Notes under the pieces: model-generated
The model's input: only the letters and a program-made list of their open reading frames with translations
What the model was told of the DNA's origin: nothing
Databases searched by the model: none
Shown here: in pieces, positions 30,845 to 39,227 of the stretch
Layout of the letters: every line of letters begins with the position of its first letter
Position numbering within the stretch: the first letter of the stretch is position 1
DNA from: Chelativorans sp. Marseille-P2723
GTDB taxonomy: Bacteria > Pseudomonadota > Alphaproteobacteria > Rhizobiales > Rhizobiaceae
Reading direction: 5' to 3'
DNA: 64,000 nucleotides
Assembly (NCBI RefSeq): GCF_902809845.1
Contig: NZ_CADDWI010000013.1
Location: 620,001-684,000 of the forward strand
Made by a program: the position numbers and the translations under genes

Positions 30845-30861
30845 CATTCAGGGAGGAAAGA

Positions 30862-31662
30862 ATGACGAGCTTTCACGGCAATCCATGCTGGTATGAACTT
30901 GGAACCAGTGATCTGGACGGTGCCGCCGATTTCTATCAGAAGGTTCTAGGCTGGCGGGTAGAGGACAGCGGCATGGAAGGCTTCGACTACCGTCTGGCAA
31001 AGGCTGAGGATGACATGGTGGCGGGGATGATGTCCAATATTAGCCAAGTAGAAAATCCGCCTCCGAACTGGCTTATCTATTTTGCCGTGGACGATTGCGA
31101 CAAGAGCGCTGACGAGGTCAAGGACGCCGGCGGCAAGATCTTGAAGGAGCCGGACGACATTCCCAATACAGGCCGCTATGCCGTGGTCGCAGACCCTCAA
31201 GGGGCTGTGTTCGGGATTCTGCAGCCCGACATGAGCCGGATGAGCGAGGAGGATATCGCCAAGGCAGAAGCAGGCGGAGGCGCCTTCAACCAGAAAAAGT
31301 CGGGCCATGGCAACTGGCACGAACTGATGTCGACCGACTCTGAAGCGGGTCTTGCCTTCTATTCAGCGCTCTTCGGCTGGACCAATGGCCAGGCGATGGA
31401 TATGGGCGAAATGGGCACCTATCAATTGTTCCGGTACAGGGACAATGACATCGGAGGAATGATGGGCCTTGGCAATGCGCCGCAGCCCCTATGGCTGCCC
31501 TATTTCGGTGTCAATGGTGCGGTGACGGAAACTGTCGAGGCTATCAAAGCGTCAGGCGGCAAGATCCATCACGGACCGGCCGAAGTGCCCGGACCGGCTT
31601 ACATCGCACTGGCGCAGGATCCGCAGGGTGCGTGGTTTGCCGTAGTCGGTCCTGAAAAGTAG
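30862..31662 (+). CDS. Two-domain VOC (glyoxalase/bleomycin-resistance-like) protein
   Basis: A 266-residue protein with two vicinal-oxygen-chelate domains: residues about 4-122 (NPCWYELGTSDLDGAADFY to FGILQPD) and about 145-262 (GNWHELMSTDSEAGLAFYS to QGAWFAVVG). It resembles the CFP30B / 27-kDa antigen type of VOC protein. Metal ligands are not obvious and the reaction is unknown. GGGAGG lies before the ATG at 30862. Probably cotranscribed with the DUF1428 gene. Confidence 0.85.
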   Translation: MTSFHGNPCWYELGTSDLDGAADFYQKVLGWRVEDSGMEGFDYRLAKAEDDMVAGMMSNISQVENPPPNWLIYFAVDDCDKSADEVKDAGGKILKEPDDIPNTGRYAVVADPQGAVFGILQPDMSRMSEEDIAKAEAGGGAFNQKKSGHGNWHELMSTDSEAGLAFYSALFGWTNGQAMDMGEMGTYQLFRYRDNDIGGMMGLGNAPQPLWLPYFGVNGAVTETVEAIKASGGKIHHGPAEVPGPAYIALAQDPQGAWFAVVGPEK

Positions 31663-31723
31663 GTCTTTTTGCCGGGAAGTTGTGCCAAACGCCGCTCCAG
31701 AAGCATGCGGCTTCAAGAATAGA

Positions 31724-31756
31724 GCGCCTCCTTCACCTCTGCCGTGAAGGGGGCGC
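31724..31756. terminator. Long hairpin between convergent genes
   Basis: GCGCCTCCTTCAC and GTGAAGGGGGCGC form a 13-bp stem with one mismatch around a 7-base loop, in the 151-base gap between the convergent VOC and SDR genes. There is no clear T tract, so it may be a transcription stop or a REP-like palindrome. Confidence 0.5.
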
Positions 31757-31813
31757 CATAGATTTGCAGAGAATAAATGCCTTGAGCTTGAGGCCAGCCT
31801 CATTCTAGCTAGA

Positions 31814-32617
31814 CTAGGCGACGGTAAACCCGCCATCGACACAGAGGATCTGGCCAGTGATGAACGAGGCTGCGCCAGAGGCTAGGAAAGCTATCGTTGC
31901 TGCCACTTCCTCAGGCTCACCGAAGCGCCCCAGGGGAATTGAATCCACCATGCGCTGCCGCCTTGTCTCGTCGTTGCGGGCAACGCTCGTCATCGGCGTG
32001 ACGATCGGGCCCGGCGCCACAGCATTTACCCGGATTGCGCGATCCGCCAGTTCGAGCGCCATCGCACGGGTCAGCCCGTTCAATCCCGCTTTCGAGGCCG
32101 CATAGGCTGCCGCCCGGCGATGGCCGATCAGGCCGATCTGGCTTGAGACATAAACGATGCTGGACCCAGCGCCCATCAGCGCCGCCGCCCCACGTCCCAG
32201 GACGAAACCTGCCGTAAGATTAATGTCGATTACGCGTGTCCAGTCGGCAATATCGGTCTCCGCGGTGCTGAGATGCTCGAAGATCCCGGCGGCCCCCACC
32301 AGCCCGTCCAGCCCGTCCATGGCATCCGCCGCCCGCTGGGGCAGGGTGGCGGCCCAGCCAAAATCAGTCAGATCGCCGATGAGGGTTGCCGCGGTCTGGC
32401 AGTTGCGGGCATCGAGTTCGGCGCGAAGGCCATCCGCCTCGGCTTCCGTCCGCACCACCGCGGCTGCACTTGCCCCGGCAGACAGGGCTGAGAGCAGAAA
32501 TTCCCGCCCGATCCCAGAGCCGGTCCCCGTTACCAGCAGCCGGCGGCCGGCGAGTGCCGCGAAGATCGGCGTACTCGTATTAATATTATCACTTGCATTT
32601 GTTTGATCTTGTTCCAT
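31814..32617 (-). CDS. Short-chain dehydrogenase/reductase
   Basis: A 267-residue classical SDR. It has the cofactor loop VTGTGSGIG, the catalytic Ser in YVSSQIG, the YAASKAG Tyr/Lys pair, and the C-terminal substrate region VAPGPIVTPM. The usual NNAG is replaced by GAAG. A NAD(P)-dependent alcohol or ketone oxidoreductase is expected; the substrate is unknown. GAGGA precedes the ATG at 32617. Divergent, 41 bases apart, from the carboxymuconolactone-decarboxylase-like gene. Confidence 0.9.
   Translation of the reverse strand: MEQDQTNASDNINTSTPIFAALAGRRLLVTGTGSGIGREFLLSALSAGASAAAVVRTEAEADGLRAELDARNCQTAATLIGDLTDFGWAATLPQRAADAMDGLDGLVGAAGIFEHLSTAETDIADWTRVIDINLTAGFVLGRGAAALMGAGSSIVYVSSQIGLIGHRRAAAYAASKAGLNGLTRAMALELADRAIRVNAVAPGPIVTPMTSVARNDETRRQRMVDSIPLGRFGEPEEVAATIAFLASGAASFITGQILCVDGGFTVA
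32577..32592. promoter_or_regulatory. AT-rich 16-mer, possible operator
   Basis: GTATTAATATTATCAC shares 13 of 16 positions with the 16-mer near gntR at 42490-42505. It lies inside the first codons of the SDR gene and about 67 bases before the divergent gene at 32659. A weak candidate on its own. Confidence 0.3.
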
Positions 32618-32658
32618 GTAGGGTCCTCGCTTGTTTCTGATCAGGGAGACCGGACAGG

Positions 32659-33360
32659 ATGTCCGATAACCAAACTTTATCCGAACGCTTGGCCGCCATC
32701 CGTGAGAAGCGCGGCTATCTGCTGCCGCACCATGGCCTGATGGCCATCACCTCGCCTAATCTTTTGCAGGCTTATGACGCCGCCTATACGGCGATGGCGT
32801 TGGACGATCGGGTTCTGAGCCATCACGACCGGGAGTTCGTGTGGTTCGGGGTGCTGATAGCCACGGATGAGGCGCTTGCCACGCATCACATCGCGAAGTT
32901 CCGCAATGCGGGCGGCACGGATGCCGAGATCGAGACGGTTCTGGCGATCAGCGCGTTGTGTCTGGGCTTCCGAGGCTACCGTTTCGTGGAGGATCACTGG
33001 CGTCCGCATCTGCCGACCATTGAGCCCCATTCCCGGTTCCTTGCCGACTTGCGCAGGTTGGCGTGCGACGTGCCGATGCGGCTGATCCATATGACGGCGG
33101 CTGCGATTCACACCTGCCAGGCCGCCTGGGATGCGCTGGAACTTCAGATCATCGCCGCCTATGCCGATGGCGTACCAGAACCGGAGCTTGCAGAAGCGCT
33201 GTCGCTGGCCATGTTCCCCGGCAGCGTTCCGTACTTCGTCGAGGCGGCTGGCGTCTGGCGCGAAATTATCGTGGCCGGCAAGGTCGAGGCTTCCCCAGAG
33301 TTCCGCGAATGGGCGTTGATGTCCGGCCAAGGCGGGTTTGACGAGGCTGCGGGCCGCTGA
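32659..33360 (+). CDS. Carboxymuconolactone-decarboxylase/AhpD-fold family protein, copy 1
   Basis: A 233-residue mainly helical protein with the signature REKRGYLLPHHGLMAI at the N terminus and an ATHHIAKFRNAGGTDAEIE helix typical of the CMD/AhpD superfamily. There is no CxxC pair, so peroxidase-type redox activity is unlikely; a decarboxylase, lactonase or binding role is possible. It is a clear paralog of the protein at 39228-39953. GGGAG precedes the ATG. Confidence 0.75.
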   Translation: MSDNQTLSERLAAIREKRGYLLPHHGLMAITSPNLLQAYDAAYTAMALDDRVLSHHDREFVWFGVLIATDEALATHHIAKFRNAGGTDAEIETVLAISALCLGFRGYRFVEDHWRPHLPTIEPHSRFLADLRRLACDVPMRLIHMTAAAIHTCQAAWDALELQIIAAYADGVPEPELAEALSLAMFPGSVPYFVEAAGVWREIIVAGKVEASPEFREWALMSGQGGFDEAAGR

Positions 33361-33398
33361 GGCCCGCCCGCCTGCCGTCCTCACCGTCGCTGTTCCCG

Positions 33399-35009
33399 TC
33401 ACGCGGCCTGTCCGAGGATGAATTCAGAGGCTTTCTCAGCCACCATCATTGCAGGGGCATGTGTGTTCGAACTTGGCATGCGCGGCATGATGGAGGCATC
33501 GACCACCCGCAGCCTCTCCACGCCGTAGACCCGCAGCTCAGGATCGACCACGGCCATGGAATCCGTGCCCATCTTGCAGCTACCGACCGGGTGGAAGACG
33601 GTATCCGCGTTCTCGCGTATCCAGACTTCGATTTCCGAATCGGTCTGCACATCCTGGCCTGGGGCCAACTCCATGCCGCGATAACGGTCAAAGGCCTTCT
33701 GGGTGAAGATCCGGCGCAAAATCTTCACTCCTTCACGCAAGACGCGCAGATCTTCCGGCGAGGACAGATAGTTCGGCCGGATCACCGGGTCCTTCAACGG
33801 ATCGGCGGACCGTATGGAAATCTCGCCGGTGCTGTACGGGCGAAGCTGGTAGATATTGGCGAAGAAGCCGTGACCGTCATAGCTGACCTTGCCCCGCCGG
33901 ATGAAGGGCAGTCGCAGTGAAGCGGTCGAGAGGCCCGGAAGGAAGTGTGACTGCAGGTCCGGCTCATCGAGGCTCGGATCCGACTTCAGGAAAGCGCCAC
34001 CCTCCAGCGGGAACGAGGCTGCCGCCCCTTTCTTGAAAAGCATCGCCTGAAACAACGCCAGCGCCGCGCGATCGCCTCGCAGGGTGTTGTAAAGCGTGAC
34101 CGGCTCCTTGCATATATATTCCACGCGGGCGAGCAGGTGGTCCTGAAGGTTCTTGCCCACGCCCTTCAGATCCGCCACGACGTCGATCCCCAGCCTCTGC
34201 AGCAGGTCGGCATCGCCAATTCCCGAATGCATAAGCGCCGCGGGCGAGTTCACCGCGCCGCAACTCAGGATCACTTCGCGCTCCGCGCGGAAGGTCTTGC
34301 GCCGGCCTTTGATCAGGACCTCAACACCGACAGCCCGTTTGTGCTCGAAGATCACGCGAAGCAGATGCGCGTTGGTGCGAATGGTCAGGTTGGGGCGATT
34401 GCGGGCGGGATCGATAAAGGCTCGCGCGGCGCTCCAGCGCTCGCCTTTGTGGATCGCGAAGTCGTAACGGCCCACGCCTTCTTGCGTCGCGCCGTTGAAA
34501 TCGTCGTTGTAGGGAAAGCCTGCCTGCTGTCCGGCTTCTATAAAGGCATCAAACAGCGGATTGGGAGTATTGGGGCGGGAGATTGGCAACGGACCGTCCG
34601 TGCCACGGAACTCGTTTATCTTCCCCTTATATGATTCGGTACGGCGGAATGCTGGCAGAACCTTGTCGAAAGACCATTCCGGCATTCCCATCTGCGCCCA
34701 TGAATCGTAGTCGGCGCGTGTGCCCCTTGTGTAGACCATACCGTTGATTGCGGAGGATCCTCCAAGCACCTTGCCTCGCGGCCAGAAGATCCGGCGATTG
34801 CCAAGATTTGGCTCAGGTTCGCTCGTATAAAACCAGTTCGCGTAGCGGTTGCGCAGCAGGACGCCGGTCATCAATGGCACCCGAAACAGCGGGTTCCAGT
34901 CGCGTCCGCCAGCTTCCAGCAGCAAGACGCGGTTGGAAGGCTCTGCCGATAGCCTTTCGGCCAAGACGCACCCAGCCGAGCCTGCCCCGACGATGATGAA
35001 GTCGAACAT
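33399..35009 (-). CDS. GMC family FAD-dependent alcohol dehydrogenase/oxidase
   Basis: A 536-residue glucose-methanol-choline oxidoreductase similar to choline and other primary alcohol dehydrogenases. The FAD site FIIVGAGSAGCVLA is at the N terminus, the GMC signature region PRGKVLGGSSAINGM follows, and the active-site His residues lie in FHPVGSCKMG and SNTHAPAMMVAE. No signal peptide is seen. I prefer the ATG at 35009; an in-frame ATG at 35033 adds 8 residues. Divergent from the SDR gene at 35117. Confidence 0.9.
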   Translation of the reverse strand: MFDFIIVGAGSAGCVLAERLSAEPSNRVLLLEAGGRDWNPLFRVPLMTGVLLRNRYANWFYTSEPEPNLGNRRIFWPRGKVLGGSSAINGMVYTRGTRADYDSWAQMGMPEWSFDKVLPAFRRTESYKGKINEFRGTDGPLPISRPNTPNPLFDAFIEAGQQAGFPYNDDFNGATQEGVGRYDFAIHKGERWSAARAFIDPARNRPNLTIRTNAHLLRVIFEHKRAVGVEVLIKGRRKTFRAEREVILSCGAVNSPAALMHSGIGDADLLQRLGIDVVADLKGVGKNLQDHLLARVEYICKEPVTLYNTLRGDRAALALFQAMLFKKGAAASFPLEGGAFLKSDPSLDEPDLQSHFLPGLSTASLRLPFIRRGKVSYDGHGFFANIYQLRPYSTGEISIRSADPLKDPVIRPNYLSSPEDLRVLREGVKILRRIFTQKAFDRYRGMELAPGQDVQTDSEIEVWIRENADTVFHPVGSCKMGTDSMAVVDPELRVYGVERLRVVDASIMPRMPSSNTHAPAMMVAEKASEFILGQAA

Positions 35010-35023
35010 CTCTTTCCCTGCAA

Positions 35024-35052
35024 TTGACACCATATTGTATTGTAGATATTAC
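35024..35052 (+). promoter_or_regulatory. Sigma-70-like promoter towards the SDR gene
   Basis: TTGACA at 35024-35029, 17-base spacer, then TATTAC at 35047-35052. The perfect inverted repeat at 35038-35056 covers the -10 element, the layout expected for repression. Confidence 0.45.
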
Positions 35053-35056
35053 AATA
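35038..35056. promoter_or_regulatory. Perfect 19-bp palindromic operator candidate
   Basis: TATTGTA-GATAT-TACAATA has perfect 7-bp arms around a 5-base centre, midway between the divergent GMC (start 35009) and SDR (start 35117) genes. Its half-site TATTGTA recurs at 42649-42655 before gntR. Confidence 0.6.
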
Positions 35057-35116
35057 GCAGAACTGGAGCACAAGTCGCAGTTCGCGGCGAAAGTAAAAAC
35101 AGGGGGCGTGTCGAAT

Positions 35117-35857
35117 ATGCGGGACACGAATTATCTTGAGGGCCGGGTTGCTCTGGTGACTGGTGGCGCCCGCGGGATTGGTGCAGCAGTGTGCCATTAT
35201 CTCGCCGAGGTCGGCGCCACCGTTCATGTCGCTGATATACTTGATGTCTCATCCACGGTTTCTTCGATTCACGAGGCGGGAGGCAAGGCCAGCGGCCTTA
35301 CTCTTGACGTCACTGATCGGGAAGGTTGTGCGAAAGCCGCCGAAGCAATCGTCGCCAAGGATGGCCGGATTGACATACTGGTTGCCAATGCGGGGATCTG
35401 TCCCCCTGGTACCGTTGCCGGCGACTGGGACCAGTGGGACCAGGTTATCGACGTCAATGTGCATGGCACGCAGAATTGTGTCGCCGCTGTCTGGGACCAC
35501 ATGGTCAAGGCGAAATACGGCCGTATCGTTCTCGTCAGCTCGATGGCTTTCTATCGGGGCGGGGTGATTGTAGGGACGGAATACTCCGCCTCGAAGGGGG
35601 CCGTCGTCGGTATGACGCGGCATCTGGCTCGCAATGGCGGGCAGTATGGCATTACCTGCAATGCGGTCGCCCCGGGTGTCATCGATACCGACATGACCGC
35701 TAATTTCTCGCGCCCTGATCTGTCCTCGATCCCGATCCAGCGGCTCGGCACTGCCGGCGATGTCGCAGGTCCGATCCGATTTCTTTGCGGGCCTGATTCA
35801 GAGTATATGACTGGCTGCGTTCTAAACGTGACCGGCGGCATTGTCCTGGCAGCCTGA
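35117..35857 (+). CDS. Short-chain dehydrogenase/reductase
   Basis: A 246-residue classical SDR with VTGGARGIG cofactor loop, NAGICPPG, catalytic Ser in VLVSSMAF, YSASKGA, and VAPGVIDTDM. The sequence is close to the FabG/3-hydroxyacyl or secondary alcohol dehydrogenase type. The ATG at 35117 is 7 residues before the fold begins. It is followed after 12 bases by the UPF0303 gene and probably heads a plus-strand operon. Confidence 0.9.
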   Translation: MRDTNYLEGRVALVTGGARGIGAAVCHYLAEVGATVHVADILDVSSTVSSIHEAGGKASGLTLDVTDREGCAKAAEAIVAKDGRIDILVANAGICPPGTVAGDWDQWDQVIDVNVHGTQNCVAAVWDHMVKAKYGRIVLVSSMAFYRGGVIVGTEYSASKGAVVGMTRHLARNGGQYGITCNAVAPGVIDTDMTANFSRPDLSSIPIQRLGTAGDVAGPIRFLCGPDSEYMTGCVLNVTGGIVLAA

Positions 35858-35869
35858 CGGGCCGGTCTC

Positions 35870-36340
35870 ATGGATCATAATTCACATAAAGCTGCAATTG
35901 AGCGCGATGAGGCCGATCTTGCCCGGTTGCCGCTCGATGCGCGCACATTGATTGATGTGGCGAACCGGCTGATCGTCCAGTCGCCCGCGCCGTTGGCGGT
36001 AAAGGTGGTTCTAGGCCAGCGTGTCGTGGCCTATCTCGCCGATGCCGGTACGGCCGGGGACAATGCCGCTTTCCTGGACATGAAGATCAATACGGTGATG
36101 GGTTGCGGCCACAGTTCTCTGTGGTGGTTCCATCATCTGCGCAGCACTGGGCGAACCCTGGCCGACGTCATCTGGGCCGACCCGAGGCGGGTAACGGACC
36201 TCGGCGGCGCTGTACCGCTTTTCCATGCGGGCCAGGTCGTTGGTGCCATTGCCGTCTCGGGCTTGCCGCACGAGGATGATCATGCGTTGATCATGCGCGT
36301 CGTCCGCCAAGCGCTCGATGCCATGGGCGGCGAAGTTTAA
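35870..36340 (+). CDS. UPF0303 / HbpS-like (GlcG/DUF336-fold) protein
   Basis: A 156-residue protein resembling the UPF0303 and HbpS-like heme-binding-domain family: LDARTLIDVANRLI, MKINTVMGCGHSSLWWFHHL and FHAGQVVGAIAVSGLPHEDD. Relatives bind haem or small ligands and often accompany catabolic genes; some are annotated as haem-degrading without proof. It sits between an SDR and the ABC importer genes and is likely cotranscribed. I cannot tell its ligand. Confidence 0.65.
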   Translation: MDHNSHKAAIERDEADLARLPLDARTLIDVANRLIVQSPAPLAVKVVLGQRVVAYLADAGTAGDNAAFLDMKINTVMGCGHSSLWWFHHLRSTGRTLADVIWADPRRVTDLGGAVPLFHAGQVVGAIAVSGLPHEDDHALIMRVVRQALDAMGGEV

Positions 36341-36377
36341 TCGCTTCCTTAACGTTAAATCCAACAGGAGGAGTGTA

Positions 36378-37433
36378 ATGTCCTACAATATCAATCGCCG
36401 TACCGTCCTGGGCGGGGCGGCTGCGCTGGCTCTTACGCCGCGAATTGCACTGGCGAGCAATTCGTTGCCCGAAGTCACCACTTTGCGCTCGACCGCAAAG
36501 TCCTGGCTCTGGTTGGTCGAGGATTATGGCACGGCAGGCGGGTTCTTTGCTGAAGCGGGTATCAAGGTAAACTCGAACGCCTCGAACCGCGGCACCAACA
36601 TTGCCGCATTGCAGGGCGGTGGCGTCGACATCGTTCTCGGCGATCCCGGTGAGGCGCTGCGCGCACGCGCCCAGAATCTGAAAGTTCGTATCATCGCCAA
36701 GATGGTTGGCCGTTATGCAAGCCATGTGGTGTTGAAAAACGCAGTCCTGACGGAGCGTGGCGTGACCGAAGCGTCGCCGGTTGCCGACAAAATTGCGGCG
36801 CTGAAGGGTCTGAAGCTGGGTACCACCGGGCCGGGCGCTGCACCCGACGCGCTCTTCCGCTATCTTGCATCGCTGGGTGGCATGGATCCGAATACGGATT
36901 TCCAGCTCGTCCCCATTCAGGGCGGTGGCCCCGGTGTTCTGGCCGCACTGCAGCAGGGCGTTATCGATGGTTTCTGCCTGTCGTCGCCGACTGCTGACAT
37001 GGCAATCGACCGCGAAGACTGCGATTACCTTTTCCAGATGGTCTCCAACCCGCCGGAGCAGATGAAGGAGTTCCAGTACATTACTGCTTCAGCCGGCGAA
37101 GAGACCATTGCCAATCGTCGCGATGTGCTGGTACGTTACTGCCAGGGCCTTGCTCTTGCACAGAAGTCCATTGCTGCGGATCCGGAAAAGTTCAAGGCTT
37201 GGGCGAAGGAATACTTCGATGGAATGTCACCGGAGATCTATGAAGTGGCGTTCGCCAATAATGGTTCGATCTACTTCGACGATCCGGTCCCGAGCGAAGA
37301 GCTTCTGGCCAAGAACATCGAATACATCAATACCGTGAACTTGCTGATGGATGCCGAAAAGCTTCCGGAAAGCCTAACCTTCAGCAACATGGTCGAGCCG
37401 ACCATTGCGCAGGACGCGATCAAGGAACTGTAA
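36378..37433 (+). CDS. ABC transporter substrate-binding protein, NitT/TauT (NMT1) type
   Basis: A 351-residue periplasmic binding protein. The N terminus carries a twin-arginine-like signal (NRRTVLGGAAALALTPRIALA), so Tat export is likely. The body has the NMT1/SsuA-like pattern: two-lobe fold with GGVDIVLGDPGE and LKLGTTGPGAAPDALFRYL. This family carries nitrate, taurine, sulfonates, pyrimidine precursors or aromatic acids; the ligand is unknown. AGGAGG lies before the ATG at 36378. The ATPase gene starts 3 bases after its stop. Confidence 0.9.
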   Translation: MSYNINRRTVLGGAAALALTPRIALASNSLPEVTTLRSTAKSWLWLVEDYGTAGGFFAEAGIKVNSNASNRGTNIAALQGGGVDIVLGDPGEALRARAQNLKVRIIAKMVGRYASHVVLKNAVLTERGVTEASPVADKIAALKGLKLGTTGPGAAPDALFRYLASLGGMDPNTDFQLVPIQGGGPGVLAALQQGVIDGFCLSSPTADMAIDREDCDYLFQMVSNPPEQMKEFQYITASAGEETIANRRDVLVRYCQGLALAQKSIAADPEKFKAWAKEYFDGMSPEIYEVAFANNGSIYFDDPVPSEELLAKNIEYINTVNLLMDAEKLPESLTFSNMVEPTIAQDAIKEL

Positions 37434-37436
37434 AAC

Positions 37437-38219
37437 ATGCAAGGCGCCATCACCATTGAAGGGGTGGACAAGCGCTACATCAGTCGGGGGCGAGAAACCG
37501 TCGCCCTCGACAGCGTCTCCCTGAACATACAGCCCGGAGAGTTGGTTTCTTTTGTTGGCCCTTCGGGCTGTGGAAAGTCTACTCTCATGAATATGATTGC
37601 CGGCATCGTTCCGATGACCAACGGCAGAATCATCCATAACGGAAAGAAAGTTTCGGGCATCAATCGCGACGTCGGCTACATGACCCAGGCTGACAGCGTG
37701 CTTCCGTGGCGCACCGTGGAAAAGAATGTGGCGCTGCCTCTGGAATATCGTGGCGTGCGGACGCAGGAGCGCAAGCAGCGCGTTGATGAAATGCTGAAGC
37801 TTGTCGAGCTTGAAGGCTTCAACAAGTCTTTCCCGCGCGAGTTGTCCGGCGGTATGCGCAAGCGCGTCGCACTTGCGCAGATGCTAGCCTATAGCCCGAA
37901 CACATTGCTGCTCGACGAGCCGTTTGGCGCACTCGATGCGCAGTTGAAGATGGTGATGCAACAGCAGTTGCTCAACATCTGGCGTGAGCAGAAGAAGACG
38001 ATCGTTCTTGTTACGCACGATCTGTCGGAAGCTATCGCAGTATCAAATCGCGTTGTCGTTCTTTCCGGCCGGCCTGGGCGGATCAAGCATATCGAGAATA
38101 TCGACATCCCACACCCGCGAGATGTCTTCAAGGTGCGCTTCTTGCCTGAGTTTGAACGTGCCTATGACAGCCTGTGGGAGCAACTCTCCAGCGAGATAAC
38201 CAAAGGCGAAAGCCTGTAG
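37437..38219 (+). CDS. ABC transporter ATP-binding protein, NitT/TauT type
   Basis: A 260-residue ATPase with Walker A GPSGCGKST, Q-loop MTQADSVLPWRT, signature LSGGM, Walker B TLLLDEPFGALD and H-loop VTHD. The block order matches SsuB/TauB. It powers the importer formed with the adjacent binding protein and permease. Confidence 0.94.
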   Translation: MQGAITIEGVDKRYISRGRETVALDSVSLNIQPGELVSFVGPSGCGKSTLMNMIAGIVPMTNGRIIHNGKKVSGINRDVGYMTQADSVLPWRTVEKNVALPLEYRGVRTQERKQRVDEMLKLVELEGFNKSFPRELSGGMRKRVALAQMLAYSPNTLLLDEPFGALDAQLKMVMQQQLLNIWREQKKTIVLVTHDLSEAIAVSNRVVVLSGRPGRIKHIENIDIPHPRDVFKVRFLPEFERAYDSLWEQLSSEITKGESL

Positions 38220-38228
38220 GGGTTCGTT

Positions 38229-39068
38229 ATGCAAGTAGATGAAAGTGCGGCCGTCGGGACCGGCCTTAATACCGGCGGATCGTCAAAAGCCGTACTGGCC
38301 TATGAGGCTGGTCTAGAGCAACGCAAGATGATGGTGCGCGTCAGCCAGGTGCTTTTCGCCATTGTCTTTCTGTCGTTCTGGCAATGGGCTTCCGGCCGGA
38401 TCATCGATCCATTCTTCGTCTCTTCGCCACTTGCCGTTGGGGGCAGGCTTTATGAATGGACGCTGAACGGACAATTGTGGTCGCACTTGTCGGTGACGAT
38501 GCTGGCTACTGCGTTCGGCTTTTTTATTGGTGCAGGGATCGGCTTCGCACTTGGCTTGCTGTTTGGCAAATTTGCCTTCCTGGCCGAGGTGATGGACCCC
38601 TTCATCACGGCGCTTTATTCGATTCCCAAGCTGGCGCTTGCGCCATTGTTCATCATCTGGTTCGGAATCGGCATTGAATCCAAGATCGCTGTATCGGCTT
38701 CGATCGTGTTCTTTGTGGTGTTCCTCAACACCTTTGCCGGTGTGCGCGATGTGAGTCAGATTTATATACACTCCACGCAGATCATGGGCGCATCGAACTG
38801 GGCGGTGCTGCGCACCGTGGTAATCCCGTCGGCAACCGCGTGGGTGATTACAGGTCTTAAGGTCTCGGTTCCGTATGCTCTAGTGGGCACCGTCATCGGG
38901 GAGTTCATGTCGTCGAACCGCGGCATTGGCTACATCATTGCTCAGGCCACTGGCCTGTTCGATACCAACTCGGTCTTTGCCGGTATCGTTATCCTCATGG
39001 TGGTCGGAGCGATCATCAACGGGCTCTTGAAGAAGACCGAAGGTTGGCTGTTGCGCTGGAAGGAATAA
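38229..39068 (+). CDS. ABC transporter permease, NitT/TauT type
   Basis: A 279-residue inner-membrane protein with about six hydrophobic segments and the BPD_transp_1 coupling region (QIMGASNWAVLRTVVIPSA, the EAA-loop equivalent). Homodimer formation is expected because only one permease gene is present. It begins 9 bases after the ATPase stop. Confidence 0.93.
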   Translation: MQVDESAAVGTGLNTGGSSKAVLAYEAGLEQRKMMVRVSQVLFAIVFLSFWQWASGRIIDPFFVSSPLAVGGRLYEWTLNGQLWSHLSVTMLATAFGFFIGAGIGFALGLLFGKFAFLAEVMDPFITALYSIPKLALAPLFIIWFGIGIESKIAVSASIVFFVVFLNTFAGVRDVSQIYIHSTQIMGASNWAVLRTVVIPSATAWVITGLKVSVPYALVGTVIGEFMSSNRGIGYIIAQATGLFDTNSVFAGIVILMVVGAIINGLLKKTEGWLLRWKE

Positions 39069-39227
39069 TGGCTTCCGGCAGTCAACGGGCTTGATCAGGA
39101 AAGGGCTCAGCGCCGCAATGGTGCTGCGCCCTTTCTCGTTTTCCACCCCTTAACAGGTATCGCGACCGATCCGGCAATGCCGGATCTTGGCAGTGCGATA
39201 CGCCTTCCCTTTTCCCGAGGATCAACG

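Noticed and set aside
36349-36358. Perfect 10-bp palindrome TTAACGTTAA before the ABC binding-protein gene
   Set aside because: Short, lies in a 37-base gap inside an apparent operon, and does not resemble the other operator candidates.
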